Source of the DNA: Synechococcus sp. CC9902
Lineage (GTDB): Bacteria; Cyanobacteriota; Cyanobacteriia; PCC-6307; Cyanobiaceae
Assembly: GCF_000012505.1 (NCBI RefSeq)
Contig: NC_007513.1
Coordinates: 1,364,001-1,428,000, forward strand
Direction: 5' to 3'
Length of the DNA stretch: 64,000 nt
In this document: piece after piece, positions 1 through 8,529 of the stretch
Layout: each line of letters opens with the position of its first letter
Numbering within the stretch: the first letter of the stretch is position 1
The notes under the pieces: generated by a model
Database searches by the model: none
What the model was told of the DNA's origin: nothing
Seen by the model: the letters and a program-made list of their open reading frames with translations, nothing else
Position numbers and translations under genes: made by a program

Positions 1-388
1 CCTTGAACTCCCGCGTGCGTTCCAAGGCCAATAAATCCCGCGAATCAGCCACAACACAAATCAAACCGTTGTTACGTTCCGGTTTGCTGCAAATCTCACA
101 GAGGGGATCGGCAGAGAGGTGAAAACAGCTCTGGCACTGGCCAACTTGAGAGCGGGCCGCCAACAAAGCGTCTGCAAATTGCTGAACCTGATCTTCGGGC
201 TGGTTGAGCAAATGCAGGGCAAGGCGTTGCGCCGTGCGCGGGCCAATACCAGGCAAACGCTGAAACTGATCAATCAGCCGCGCCAACGGTCGAGTAAAGC
301 CGCTCAGGAATCTGGCGCTACTGGGGGCAACTCTAGGCAGAATGGTTGAACTTGTTCTGGTTCTGATGCGGCTGCTCCGATCGCTCAC
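1..388 (-). CDS. recR: Recombination protein RecR, C-terminal part outside the window
   Basis: RecR binds DNA with RecF/RecO and loads RecA at gaps. The minus-strand reading frame gives the typical N-terminal helix-hairpin-helix ([18 protein letters not shown]), then a four-cysteine zinc site (CQSC and CEIC), then the start of the Toprim domain ([17 protein letters not shown]), and runs off the left edge. No ATG lies near the usual start. The nearest conventional in-frame start is a GTG at 388, which would add about 30 poorly conserved residues and overlap the divergent cyanoP gene. A CTG nearer the conserved core is the alternative. Function is secure, start is not. Confidence 0.88.
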   Translation of the reverse strand, partial: MSDRSSRIRTRTSSTILPRVAPSSARFLSGFTRPLARLIDQFQRLPGIGPRTAQRLALHLLNQPEDQVQQFADALLAARSQVGQCQSCFHLSADPLCEICSKPERNNGLICVVADSRDLLALERTREFK

Positions 389-920
389 CCGCTTGATCGC
401 CTGCGTTGCGCTGGCGTTCACGTTGGGGGCTTGCGCTGCAGGACCAACTGCAGGGCTGCAGTCGTACCAAAGCCCCGATGGCCGTTTCGCCTTCCTCTAT
501 CCAACGGGTTGGACCCAGGTGCAGGTGAGCAATGGGCCGCGGGTGGTGTTTCACGACCTGATCCACAGCGATGAAACCGTGAGCCTCATGGTGAACACGG
601 TGGATGAAAACAACGACCTCACTGAACTGGGCAGCGCTGTTGCCGTAGGCGAACGGTTACGTCGCGAAGTGATCGCCACCGCTGGAAGCGGCCGAACCGC
701 TGAATTGGTTGAGGCTGGTGAACGCGAGGTGAACGGCCACACCTTCTACGACCTGGAATATGCGGTGCACTTGGAGGATCGCGACCGGCATGAACTCGCC
801 ACGGTGGTGGTGGATCGCGGCAGGCTGTACACACTGGCCACCAGCACCAATGAAGAGCGCTGGCCAAAGGTGCAGGATCTTTGCAACCGCGTAACGCACT
901 CCCTCAACCTCCTGATATGA
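366..920 (+). CDS. psbP: PsbP-domain lipoprotein (CyanoP) of photosystem II
   Basis: CyanoP is a thylakoid-lumen lipoprotein associated with photosystem II assembly. From the ATG at 366 the protein is 184 residues: a basic start ([10 protein letters not shown]), a hydrophobic stretch, and a lipobox LGAC with the modified cysteine at about residue 23. The mature part has the PsbP hallmarks [14 protein letters not shown] and [27 protein letters not shown]. An upstream ATG at 342 would add eight residues before the signal peptide and fits less well. It is divergent from recR, and the two 5' ends may overlap. Confidence 0.88.
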   Translation: MRLLRSLTRLIACVALAFTLGACAAGPTAGLQSYQSPDGRFAFLYPTGWTQVQVSNGPRVVFHDLIHSDETVSLMVNTVDENNDLTELGSAVAVGERLRREVIATAGSGRTAELVEAGEREVNGHTFYDLEYAVHLEDRDRHELATVVVDRGRLYTLATSTNEERWPKVQDLCNRVTHSLNLLI

Positions 921-1051
921 GCCAGATCAAAAGAAACTGAATAAACATCACCTCTACAGCCTCTTTCAATTCCACAAAATTTGCGACTAAATATCTTTTT
1001 CAGGCAAACCAAAAAATAAGATCTTTATACCAATAATTCTGTTTTGATTTT

Positions 1052-3151
1052 TTAAGTTACTGGATCACTAATCACCATTGATGCACAGGGCAGCTGTTTG
1101 ATGAGCTTGCTCGTGCGATCGCTACCTGGAATCGGAAGACCGGCTACACGACGGCGCTGCGTACGCAAAATCACCAAATCATGCTCTCGACTTAAGCGAT
1201 GAATCGCTCCATCAATACCCGGTCCACGCACTAACACCGTGTGAAAGCGCTCTGCCGGGATAGCAGCTGGTCGCCAACGAATCAGTTGCTCTTCCATCCA
1301 GGTTCGATCTTGATGATCAGAACGAGGATCATGGACGTGCAGCAGAGTGATCCTCGTTCGATGCAAATTCGGGGAAGAATTAATCACACGTAGGGCTAAC
1401 TCAAACTGTTCGCGAGCACTCGCGGAAAGATCTTTTATAGGCACCAAAATTCGTCCCAAAGGTTGTTGGGGTTCTCGTCCCACATTCACCACAACAACAG
1501 GGCAGTGGGCGGTGCGACACACACCATCCACGATGTCCCCCATCAACCAAGCCCGCAGTTGATCAGTACGTCCCGCTCCAATCAACAACAAATCGGCCCC
1601 CTGCTCCAACGCCGACCGACTCATCCCTCCCGGGATGTCCTCATCCAGACGCAGCAGGGTTCGTGTTGGCACGGAGAGCTCGGTGCCAATCGCTTCGGCC
1701 GTCACTAGTCGGCCCCGTGCCGCGGCCACCGCACGCGTAAGGCCACCTCGCAACTCTTCCAGGCTGGGATTCACCAGAGCCAACGGCAACAACAGGCCTT
1801 CCCCCCCCGCAGAACCACGCACCAAGCGGGCCGCCATCCCAAGTAAACCCTGTTCGGTACCTGGGTTTGCCACAGGCACCACAATTCGCAGCGGCCGTTG
1901 CACCACCTCACTCACCCCATCCAGAACGGCGGCTTCCTCCCCAAAACTGGTGGGAACCATGCCAAGCGGAGCATCCATGAGCCGCTTCACCGAGCGTTCC
2001 GTCAGGATCGGCCCCAAGGTGGCCGTCACCACCATGACGGCCAAAACGCTATTCAGCACGGTCTGATTCAGCAGACCAGCCTGATAACCAATGAAAGCAG
2101 TCGCCAACGTTGCTGCCACCTTCGGCATCGTGAGCGACCACATCATCAAGATTTGGGGCCGCCGATAGCCAAACAACTTGCCGCTGATCCAAGACGCGAG
2201 GCCCTTTCCCCCAATCGCACCCACGAGCATTAAAGCGGTGAAGCGAAAATCCCTGAAGCTCTCACCAAGGCTGCCGAGGTCCAACAACAAGCCCAGATCG
2301 ATGAAAAAGATTGGAATAAACAGCACGCCGCCGAGGAAGATCACCTGTTCTTTCACACGCCCTTCTGGCAAGACGGAGTTCACCGCCAAACCCGCCAAAA
2401 ACGCACCCACAATTTTTTCAACGCCGGCCAACTCAGCGCCAAGGGAGGCGAGGAACAGCGCCACCATCACCGCGAGCACCATCCTGTTTTCGTCGTTGAT
2501 TCCCCGCAAAATCAAGCGTCGGCCCAACCACCGAATCGCAACAACCACCAGCAGGGCAAAACCACCAATCCGCAACAGCAACAAGCTGAGATCCATCCCG
2601 CTGAGGTTGCCCTGGCCTAAACCCAAGCCCACGGCCAGTAACAACAGGGCGACGATGTCGGTAAAGATCGTGCTCCCCACACTCACCACCACCGCCTCAT
2701 CTTTTTGGGCGCCATAGCTGCGCACAATCGGATAGCCCAGCGGCGTATGGGTAGCCATCAGTGCGCCGAGCAGAAGGCACGACACCGAGGCAAAGCCTGC
2801 CAACAGACCAATCGTGACGCCGGTACCAATCCCAATCAGCAGAATCAACAAGCCATAAATGAACGATCGACGCTTCACCCGGTTGAACTCCTCCAGGTCG
2901 ATCTCCAACCCCATCGTGAACAACAAATAAACCGCACCGAGATCGGACAACAACCGCACGGTTTCACTGCCGCTATCCACCCAGCCCAAGGCATGGGGTC
3001 CCACCAAAATCCCTGCGGCCAGCAGTCCGACCAAATCGGGTAGACCCACCCGCCGAATCAACGGTGGAACGGCTGCACTGATGGCAACCAGGAGGGCAAA
3101 CACCCCGAGTGGATGGTGGAAGACGTGCTCCACCGATGCCTGCATGGCCAT
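1052..3151 (-). CDS. CPA2-family cation:proton antiporter with C-terminal universal-stress domains
   Basis: A 699-residue inner-membrane Na+/H+ or K+/H+ exchanger. Residues 1-390 contain about twelve hydrophobic segments with the CPA2 pattern (LVGLLAAGILVGPHALGW; LFTMGLEIDLEEF). The last 280 residues are soluble and hold two UspA-like units (IVVPVANPG...; RILVPIKDLSAS...), which is common in cyanobacterial NhaS/KefB-type proteins and is thought to sense nucleotides. There is an ATG at 3151 and another two codons downstream at 3145. The transported ion cannot be read from the sequence. Confidence 0.87.
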   Translation of the reverse strand: MAMQASVEHVFHHPLGVFALLVAISAAVPPLIRRVGLPDLVGLLAAGILVGPHALGWVDSGSETVRLLSDLGAVYLLFTMGLEIDLEEFNRVKRRSFIYGLLILLIGIGTGVTIGLLAGFASVSCLLLGALMATHTPLGYPIVRSYGAQKDEAVVVSVGSTIFTDIVALLLLAVGLGLGQGNLSGMDLSLLLLRIGGFALLVVVAIRWLGRRLILRGINDENRMVLAVMVALFLASLGAELAGVEKIVGAFLAGLAVNSVLPEGRVKEQVIFLGGVLFIPIFFIDLGLLLDLGSLGESFRDFRFTALMLVGAIGGKGLASWISGKLFGYRRPQILMMWSLTMPKVAATLATAFIGYQAGLLNQTVLNSVLAVMVVTATLGPILTERSVKRLMDAPLGMVPTSFGEEAAVLDGVSEVVQRPLRIVVPVANPGTEQGLLGMAARLVRGSAGGEGLLLPLALVNPSLEELRGGLTRAVAAARGRLVTAEAIGTELSVPTRTLLRLDEDIPGGMSRSALEQGADLLLIGAGRTDQLRAWLMGDIVDGVCRTAHCPVVVVNVGREPQQPLGRILVPIKDLSASAREQFELALRVINSSPNLHRTRITLLHVHDPRSDHQDRTWMEEQLIRWRPAAIPAERFHTVLVRGPGIDGAIHRLSREHDLVILRTQRRRVAGLPIPGSDRTSKLIKQLPCASMVISDPVT

Positions 3152-3212
3152 CGAGTTGTTGCCGATCAGAACGCCAGCATGCTCCCCATTGACTTAGGAC
3201 ACAACGCCCTGT

Positions 3213-5018
3213 TCAGGAAGCGAAAAGCCGTTCACCCGCCTGCACCTGCCAAAGGTTTTGATAGACCCCGCCCATGGCGAGCAACTCGTCGTGGCAACCC
3301 TGCTCCACGATCCTTCCGTTCTCCATCACCACGATCCGATCGGCATGGCGCACGGTGCTTAAGCGATGGGCAATCACGACGGTGGTGCGGTTCTTGGTGA
3401 TGCGTTCCAAAGATCGCTGAATCGCGGCTTCGGTGTCGTTATCGACCGCTGCGGTGGCTTCATCGAGCACCAGCACCGGAGCATCTTTGAGAATGGCGCG
3501 GGCTAAAGCAATCCTCTGACGCTGACCACCCGACAAGCGTTGCCCCCGCTCTCCCACCAAGGTGTCGTACCCCTGGGGCAATCCATCAATAAATCCAGCA
3601 GCTTCCGCCAACCGTGCCGCCCGCTCAATCTCATCGGGCCGCGGATCAACCATCCCATAGGCGATATTTTCCGCCACCGTGCCGTGAAAGAGGTAAGTGT
3701 CTTGACTCACCAAGGCGATTGAGCGACGCAGATCCTCCATCCGCAGCGACTCAATCGGAAAACCATCCAAAAGAATGCGACCGGCGGAATGCTCATAGAG
3801 GCGTAGCAACAGTTTCACCACCGTGCTTTTGCCAGACCCCGTGGAGCCAACGATGCCGAGGGTTGTGCCGGCTGGAACCGTGAGATTGAAACCATGGAGC
3901 AACACCTCACGCCCGGAGTAAGCGAACTGCACATCTTCAAAACGCAGATCCCCCCGCACATTCGTGGTGGGCAACGGAAGAGAGCCACCATGAATGGTGA
4001 CGGGAGCATCAATGAGATCCAGCACTCGCTGGGTTGAGGCCATCGAACGTTGGTACTCATCCAGGGTGCGACCTAAGGCCGTGAGCGGCCAAAGCAGGCG
4101 TTGAGTGATGAACACCAAAACGCTGTAGGTGCCGACAGCTAACTGACCAGCCACAGCCTGAAAGCCACCGATCAGAAGAATGGCGAGGAAGGCAAACAGA
4201 ATCGCAAAGCGAATCAACGGAATGAATGCCGCAGACAGGCGAATGGCCTTGGCATTGCTATCGCGATAGGCCTCACTTTCCTTGCGTAACCGTGCAAGCT
4301 CCAACGGCTCGGCCGTAAAACTTTTAATCGTGAGCATGCCGCCCAAATTGTTCGCCAAGCGGGCTGAAAGATCCCCGGCCCGGGCGCGCACCTCGCGATA
4401 ACGGGGGGCAAGCTGATGCTGAAACCGCATCGATCCCCACAGGATCACTGGGATGGGCAAAAAGGCGAACAGCGCCACTTCTGGGGCCACCACCACCATG
4501 CCGATTCCAACCACCGTCACGGTGGTGATCAGCTGCAGTATCTGATTCGCCCCACGGTCGAGAAAACGCTCGAGTTGGTTGATGTCGTCGTTGAGAACAG
4601 AAAGCAAACGACCACTGCTGTCTTGCTCAAAAAATGCCAGTTCAAGCTTTTGCAGATGGTCGTAGGCCTCGAGGCGAAGGCTGTGTTGAGTGCTCTGGGC
4701 CAGGTTGCGCCAAAGAACGTCGTACTGATATTCAAAAATTGATTCGGCAGCCCAAATCACGAAGGTGAGAAAAGCAAGCACCCACAGCTGATGCGACACC
4801 GAATGAATGCCATAGCCAGCAAGCAGAGACTGCTTGCCACGCACCACCACATCCACCGCCAAACCAATCAAGGCTGGTGGAGCAAGATCAAACAGCTTGT
4901 TGAGAACGGAGCAACTCATCGCCGCAAAAACCAAGCGGCGCTGGGGCTCCAGATGACGAATTAAACGTCTCAACGGAGCGGCTTGAACGGAAGCTTCGCT
5001 GAGAGTTGTTTTCGCCAC
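3213..5018 (-). CDS. ABC exporter, fused membrane and ATPase domains
   Basis: A half-transporter of about 601 residues that would work as a dimer to export lipids, drugs or peptides. The N-terminal half has six predicted membrane helices. The C-terminal ATPase has Walker A (GSTGSGKST), signature (LSGGQRQR), Walker B (VLVLDEAT) and the switch histidine (VIAHRLSTV). The start is uncertain: a TTG at 5072 would place it directly against the divergent gene at 5072, so the GTG at 5018 (reading MAKTTLSEAS) is preferred. The family is certain, the substrate unknown. Confidence 0.88.
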   Translation of the reverse strand: MAKTTLSEASVQAAPLRRLIRHLEPQRRLVFAAMSCSVLNKLFDLAPPALIGLAVDVVVRGKQSLLAGYGIHSVSHQLWVLAFLTFVIWAAESIFEYQYDVLWRNLAQSTQHSLRLEAYDHLQKLELAFFEQDSSGRLLSVLNDDINQLERFLDRGANQILQLITTVTVVGIGMVVVAPEVALFAFLPIPVILWGSMRFQHQLAPRYREVRARAGDLSARLANNLGGMLTIKSFTAEPLELARLRKESEAYRDSNAKAIRLSAAFIPLIRFAILFAFLAILLIGGFQAVAGQLAVGTYSVLVFITQRLLWPLTALGRTLDEYQRSMASTQRVLDLIDAPVTIHGGSLPLPTTNVRGDLRFEDVQFAYSGREVLLHGFNLTVPAGTTLGIVGSTGSGKSTVVKLLLRLYEHSAGRILLDGFPIESLRMEDLRRSIALVSQDTYLFHGTVAENIAYGMVDPRPDEIERAARLAEAAGFIDGLPQGYDTLVGERGQRLSGGQRQRIALARAILKDAPVLVLDEATAAVDNDTEAAIQRSLERITKNRTTVVIAHRLSTVRHADRIVVMENGRIVEQGCHDELLAMGGVYQNLWQVQAGERLFAS

Positions 5019-5071
5019 GGTTTTCAACACAAAAGTGGGTGTACAACGGGAGAACAACCGAAGGAGTTGCA

Positions 5072-5266
5072 ATGAACCGTTCCAGGTCGTTCAACCGCTT
5101 TCACCGTTACCTGGCGCGACAAAAGCGCCATGGACTTAAAGCAGTTTTGCCTCAATCGAGTTTGCTCGGGTCAATCATCAACAAGGATGTTGATCGACGC
5201 CGAGGTCACCTTGATCGCCTTAGCCACCAAGACGTCGTGATGGAGCTGCTGGAAAACCAGGCCTAA
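5072..5266 (+). CDS. Small conserved basic protein, function unknown
   Basis: A 64-residue protein starting MNRSRSFNRFHRYLARQKRH. The N-terminal half is rich in arginine and lysine and the C-terminal half is acidic. A clear AAGGAG ribosome site lies at 5061-5066, six bases before the ATG, which sets the start. It is divergent from the ABC exporter and ends three bases before the convergent rbp gene. There is no domain I recognise; a nucleic-acid or ribosome-binding role would be a guess from charge alone. Confidence 0.62.
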   Translation: MNRSRSFNRFHRYLARQKRHGLKAVLPQSSLLGSIINKDVDRRRGHLDRLSHQDVVMELLENQA

Positions 5267-5269
5267 CGC

Positions 5270-5557
5270 TCAATCGCGATAACCGCCGCCGCCGCCACGG
5301 GGACCACCAGAACGTTCCCGCGGGGTGGCTTTACTCACGCGAATCATCCGGCCCATCCATTCCACGTCTTGAAGGTCATCGATGGCCTTTTGCTCGTCTG
5401 CGTCGTTCACCATCTCAACGAATGCGAAACCTCTCTTACGGCCCGTTTCGCGGTCGAGTGGAAGACTGCAATTTTTAACTTCGCCGTACTCGGCAAACAG
5501 GTCAGAAAGATGCTCTTGTTCTGCCTGGAACGAGAGATTGCCGATGTAAATGGTCAT
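5270..5557 (-). CDS. rbp: Glycine-rich RRM RNA-binding protein (cyanobacterial Rbp)
   Basis: A 95-residue single RRM protein. RNP2 (IYIGNL) is at residues 3-8 and RNP1 (KRGFAFVEM) at about 41-49, both complete. The tail is short and glycine/arginine rich (GGPRGGGGGYRD). Cyanobacterial Rbps of this type bind mRNA, and some are cold-induced. It sits about 650 bp from the DEAD-box helicase gene on the same strand, with two small genes between, so a functional link through RNA remodelling is plausible but not shown. Confidence 0.9.
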   Translation of the reverse strand: MTIYIGNLSFQAEQEHLSDLFAEYGEVKNCSLPLDRETGRKRGFAFVEMVNDADEQKAIDDLQDVEWMGRMIRVSKATPRERSGGPRGGGGGYRD

Positions 5558-5758
5558 GGACCGTGGAACCGTGAATGAAATCGAGCGCGTGAGCCGGTTT
5601 CGAAAACAAAGTCGAAATGGGCCGGTGGTCAGGCGTTAACCCTCAAACGTTACAGGGCAATCGCACGGAACAACACAAAAAACAAAAGCAATTCCGAAGA
5701 GCAAAGCGAATTCGATCGATCGGCTCCATTGTCAGCAGATCCTGACGAAAGGAGAACG

Positions 5759-5947
5759 ATGGCAATGCTTCACCTGCAATCCATGCGCTGGACAACAGAC
5801 GGCGAGCTCAATGATGCCGACCGAGTGATTCTGCTCAACACCCTGATCCCCCAGTGCATTCCCTCCGTACAGACCGAACTAATCAAAGTGGTCGAACGGA
5901 TCGCACTAAGCCAAACCACCCTCACCCCACAGATTTGCGAATCCTGA
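5759..5947 (+). CDS. Small conserved protein, function unknown
   Basis: A 62-residue protein starting MAMLHLQSMRWTTDGELND. The ATG at 5759 follows an AAGGAG ribosome site by six bases; an upstream in-frame ATG at 5729 lacks one. The protein is soluble and mildly hydrophobic, with no signal or membrane segment. It is convergent with the small secreted protein at 5962-6207. I do not recognise a family. Confidence 0.55.
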   Translation: MAMLHLQSMRWTTDGELNDADRVILLNTLIPQCIPSVQTELIKVVERIALSQTTLTPQICES

Positions 5948-5961
5948 CAACGCGTCAGTGC

Positions 5962-6207
5962 TCAGGATTTGTAAGTTTCGGCAGCGCGCTGCTTACACGT
6001 CTCACGAGCTGCGTCGATCCCCGCACCGCCACCCACCTCATCGAGGAAGCAACTGCAGGTTTCTTCACCCATTCCTGGAGGTGGGGTTTCTCCCGCCTGT
6101 GCCATGGCCGCTTTGAACGCTGCAAGACAAAAACTTTTGAGCAAATTGTTGTCTTGGCTCGTCGCGGGAGTTGCAGCGATCAATCCCGCCATTAGAAGCG
6201 AAATCAT
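5962..6207 (-). CDS. Small secreted cysteine-containing protein
   Basis: An 81-residue protein with a signal peptide (MISLLMAGLIAATPATSQ) and four cysteines in the mature part, two as CSC. Its ATG overlaps the stop of the DEAD-box helicase gene as TGATG, so the two are probably co-transcribed and translationally coupled. A periplasmic or lumenal location is inferred. There is no recognised domain. Confidence 0.6.
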   Translation of the reverse strand: MISLLMAGLIAATPATSQDNNLLKSFCLAAFKAAMAQAGETPPPGMGEETCSCFLDEVGGGAGIDAARETCKQRAAETYKS

Positions 6208-8081
6208 CAAGAATCTTGGGTGATTTGCAACTCACGATTCATCACACGAAGGGTGCGCAAACTATTGAAAATGTCCTCTGGCATGCCCTTTGGGAGATCC
6301 ACAAGGCTGTGATTGTCAAAGATTTGAATTCGACCAATTGAGCGGCCTTGTAAACCGGTTTCACCGGCAATTGCACCCACAAGATTGCCGGGTTTCACCC
6401 GATCACGGTGACCAACAGCAACGCGGTAGCGCTGCATGTCTTCTTCAGGAGCCCGTGCCGGTCGGTCGATCCGACGTTCACGGCGTTCCCCACGATCGCC
6501 GCGATCACCACGGTCACGGTCCATCCGCTGGGTGTTCTGAATCCAGTCGTCATCACCTTTACGCAACAGGCCATTCGGACCAATGGCCAGGTTGAGAGCC
6601 GCCAAAGCAATTTGTTCTGGCGTGAGTTGCAGCTCCGTCGCCACCCGCTGCATCAGTTCTTGGATGAGTGCCCCTTCCTCGGAATTACCTGCAACACCAT
6701 TGGCCGCCTCACTGAGTCGTTTCCGCAATCGATCCAAACGACCCTGGTTGATTGCCGTATTACCAGGCACTTCCATCATCTCGATCGGTTGACCAGTCGC
6801 TCTCTCGAGATTTCGAATAAACCGACGTTCCCGCGGCGTCATGAACAACACCGCTTCACCGGTGCGGCCTGCCCGACCTGTCCGACCGATGCGGTGCACA
6901 TAAGCCTCGCTATCGAAGGGCATGTCGTAATTGATCACAAGACCAATCCGCTCCACATCCAAACCTCGGGCTGCCACGTCCGTGGCGACCAAAACGTCAA
7001 CAGAACCGCTGCGCAAGCGTTCCACGGTGCGTTCCCGTTGGTTTTGGGGAACATCGCCGTTTAAAACAGCCACCTGATGCCCTGCAGCCTCCAGGGTTTC
7101 AGCCACCGTCAGCGTGATCACTTTGGTGCGAGCAAAAATGATCACACCCTCTCCCCCACAAGCATCCAACACCCGTTGCAAGGCCTCAAGCTTGTGGCTC
7201 ATCGGCACGGTGATCGCCCGTTGCCGAATCAGCTTTCCGTCTTGATCTTTGGTTTTGATGGTGACTTCAGCTGGATCGTTGAGATAACGCTTTGACAAGC
7301 GACGAATCTCGGGAGGCATCGTTGCCGAGAACAAAACCACCTGTCGTTCCTTAGGCAGCTGCTCAAGGATCCACTCCACGTCGTCGATGAAGCCCATACG
7401 CAACATCTCATCGGCTTCATCGAGCACCAAGCTCGTGAGCCCAGATGTGTCGAGGGTGCCCTGGCGCATGTGATCCATCACACGGCCTGGCGTTCCCACC
7501 ACCACATCAACGCCCCGTCGCAACGTGCTGATTTGGGAGCGGAAATCCGTGCCGCCGTAGACAGCCAGAACTTTTAAGTGGGGATGACCAGCGGCATAGG
7601 CCTTGAAGGAATCAGCCACCTGCATCGCCAATTCCCTTGTGGGAGCCAGCACCAACACTTGGGGGGTCTTCTGGCCACTCTCCAGACGTTCCAGCAGAGG
7701 CAATGCAAAGGCCGCTGTCTTACCGGTACCGGTTTGAGCCTGACCGACAAGGTCGCGGCCCAACATCAGTTCCGGAAACGCTGCCTTTTGGATCGGTGAG
7801 GGGTCGCTGTAGCCCTTGTCTGCGAGGGTTTTGAGGAGAGCTTCACTGAAGCCAAAACCGTCAAATCCGGATTGAGGCTCTGATTTGGCCTCATCGGCCG
7901 TGACCTCTGCCGTGACCTCGGTTGTGGACGCCTCAGTTGTGGATGGCTCGGCGGTGGATGACTCGATTGTGGTGGTTAAAACTTCTTCTTGGTCGACTTC
8001 TTTTTTGTCTTCTGGCAATGCAGATGCGGAAAGATCAACTGCGCACGAGGGATCCTCGTGCTGCTGCTGCTGTTCAGTCAT
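6207..8081 (-). CDS. deaD: DEAD-box ATP-dependent RNA helicase (CsdA/DeaD type)
   Basis: A 624-residue helicase that unwinds structured RNA in ribosome assembly, mRNA decay or cold adaptation. An acidic, Thr/Glu-rich N-terminal tail (about 1-70) is followed by the Q motif region (GFGFSEALLKTLADKGYSDP), motif I (AQTGTGKT), motif II (DEAD), motif III (SAT), and the HRIGRTGRAGR motif. Next come an RD/RGD-rich linker and a C-terminal DbpA-like RNA-binding domain (YRVAVGHRDRVKPGNLVGAI). This layout matches DeaD/CsdA rather than RhlE. The stop overlaps the small secreted gene downstream. Confidence 0.93.
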   Translation of the reverse strand: MTEQQQQHEDPSCAVDLSASALPEDKKEVDQEEVLTTTIESSTAEPSTTEASTTEVTAEVTADEAKSEPQSGFDGFGFSEALLKTLADKGYSDPSPIQKAAFPELMLGRDLVGQAQTGTGKTAAFALPLLERLESGQKTPQVLVLAPTRELAMQVADSFKAYAAGHPHLKVLAVYGGTDFRSQISTLRRGVDVVVGTPGRVMDHMRQGTLDTSGLTSLVLDEADEMLRMGFIDDVEWILEQLPKERQVVLFSATMPPEIRRLSKRYLNDPAEVTIKTKDQDGKLIRQRAITVPMSHKLEALQRVLDACGGEGVIIFARTKVITLTVAETLEAAGHQVAVLNGDVPQNQRERTVERLRSGSVDVLVATDVAARGLDVERIGLVINYDMPFDSEAYVHRIGRTGRAGRTGEAVLFMTPRERRFIRNLERATGQPIEMMEVPGNTAINQGRLDRLRKRLSEAANGVAGNSEEGALIQELMQRVATELQLTPEQIALAALNLAIGPNGLLRKGDDDWIQNTQRMDRDRGDRGDRGERRERRIDRPARAPEEDMQRYRVAVGHRDRVKPGNLVGAIAGETGLQGRSIGRIQIFDNHSLVDLPKGMPEDIFNSLRTLRVMNRELQITQDS

Positions 8082-8187
8082 GGAAGGTGGCCCTGGCCTG
8101 ATTGATCTCTGAAATCAGGCTCACAACCTCCCAACAATCCAACAGATTGCAATCCGGTTGTGTTGCCTACGCTTCAAAGGTTGGCGC

Positions 8188-8529
8188 TCAAGCTATCACC
8201 CTGCCGTAATCATCCTGCAATCGTTCGATGTCCTCCTCGCGAAGATCATCGCCATGTTGAACCTCAATAATCACCAAATCACATTGCCCTCCTCGCGCTC
8301 GATGCACCGCACCAACTGGGATCGTCAGCATGACTCCAGGATGTGCTTCAACCCATTCGTTGTTGCACAAGAGCAACCCATCACCTGAAGCGACAGTCCA
8401 ACTTTCACTGCGATGCTGATGCCGCTGCAACGACAATTGCTGGCCTTTGAACACCAAAAGCCGCTTCACCTTGTAACCCTCGCCCGACAGCAAGTGTTCG
8501 TACCAACCCCAAGGTCGATCAACGCGCAT
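8188..8529 (-). CDS. Cupin, mannose-6-phosphate isomerase type II-like
   Basis: A 113-residue single cupin equal to the C-terminal isomerase domain of ManC-type proteins (RPWGWYEHLLSGEGYKVKRL; SLQRHQHRSESWTVASGDG; TIPVGAVHRARGG). The H-x-H...E and later H metal ligands are visible. The ATG at 8529 overlaps the recD stop (TGATG), so it appears to be the last gene of the recC-recB-recD transcript. Stand-alone enzymes of this type interconvert mannose and fructose 6-phosphate or make GDP-mannose precursors; the specific substrate is inferred. Confidence 0.8.
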   Translation of the reverse strand: MRVDRPWGWYEHLLSGEGYKVKRLLVFKGQQLSLQRHQHRSESWTVASGDGLLLCNNEWVEAHPGVMLTIPVGAVHRARGGQCDLVIIEVQHGDDLREEDIERLQDDYGRVIA

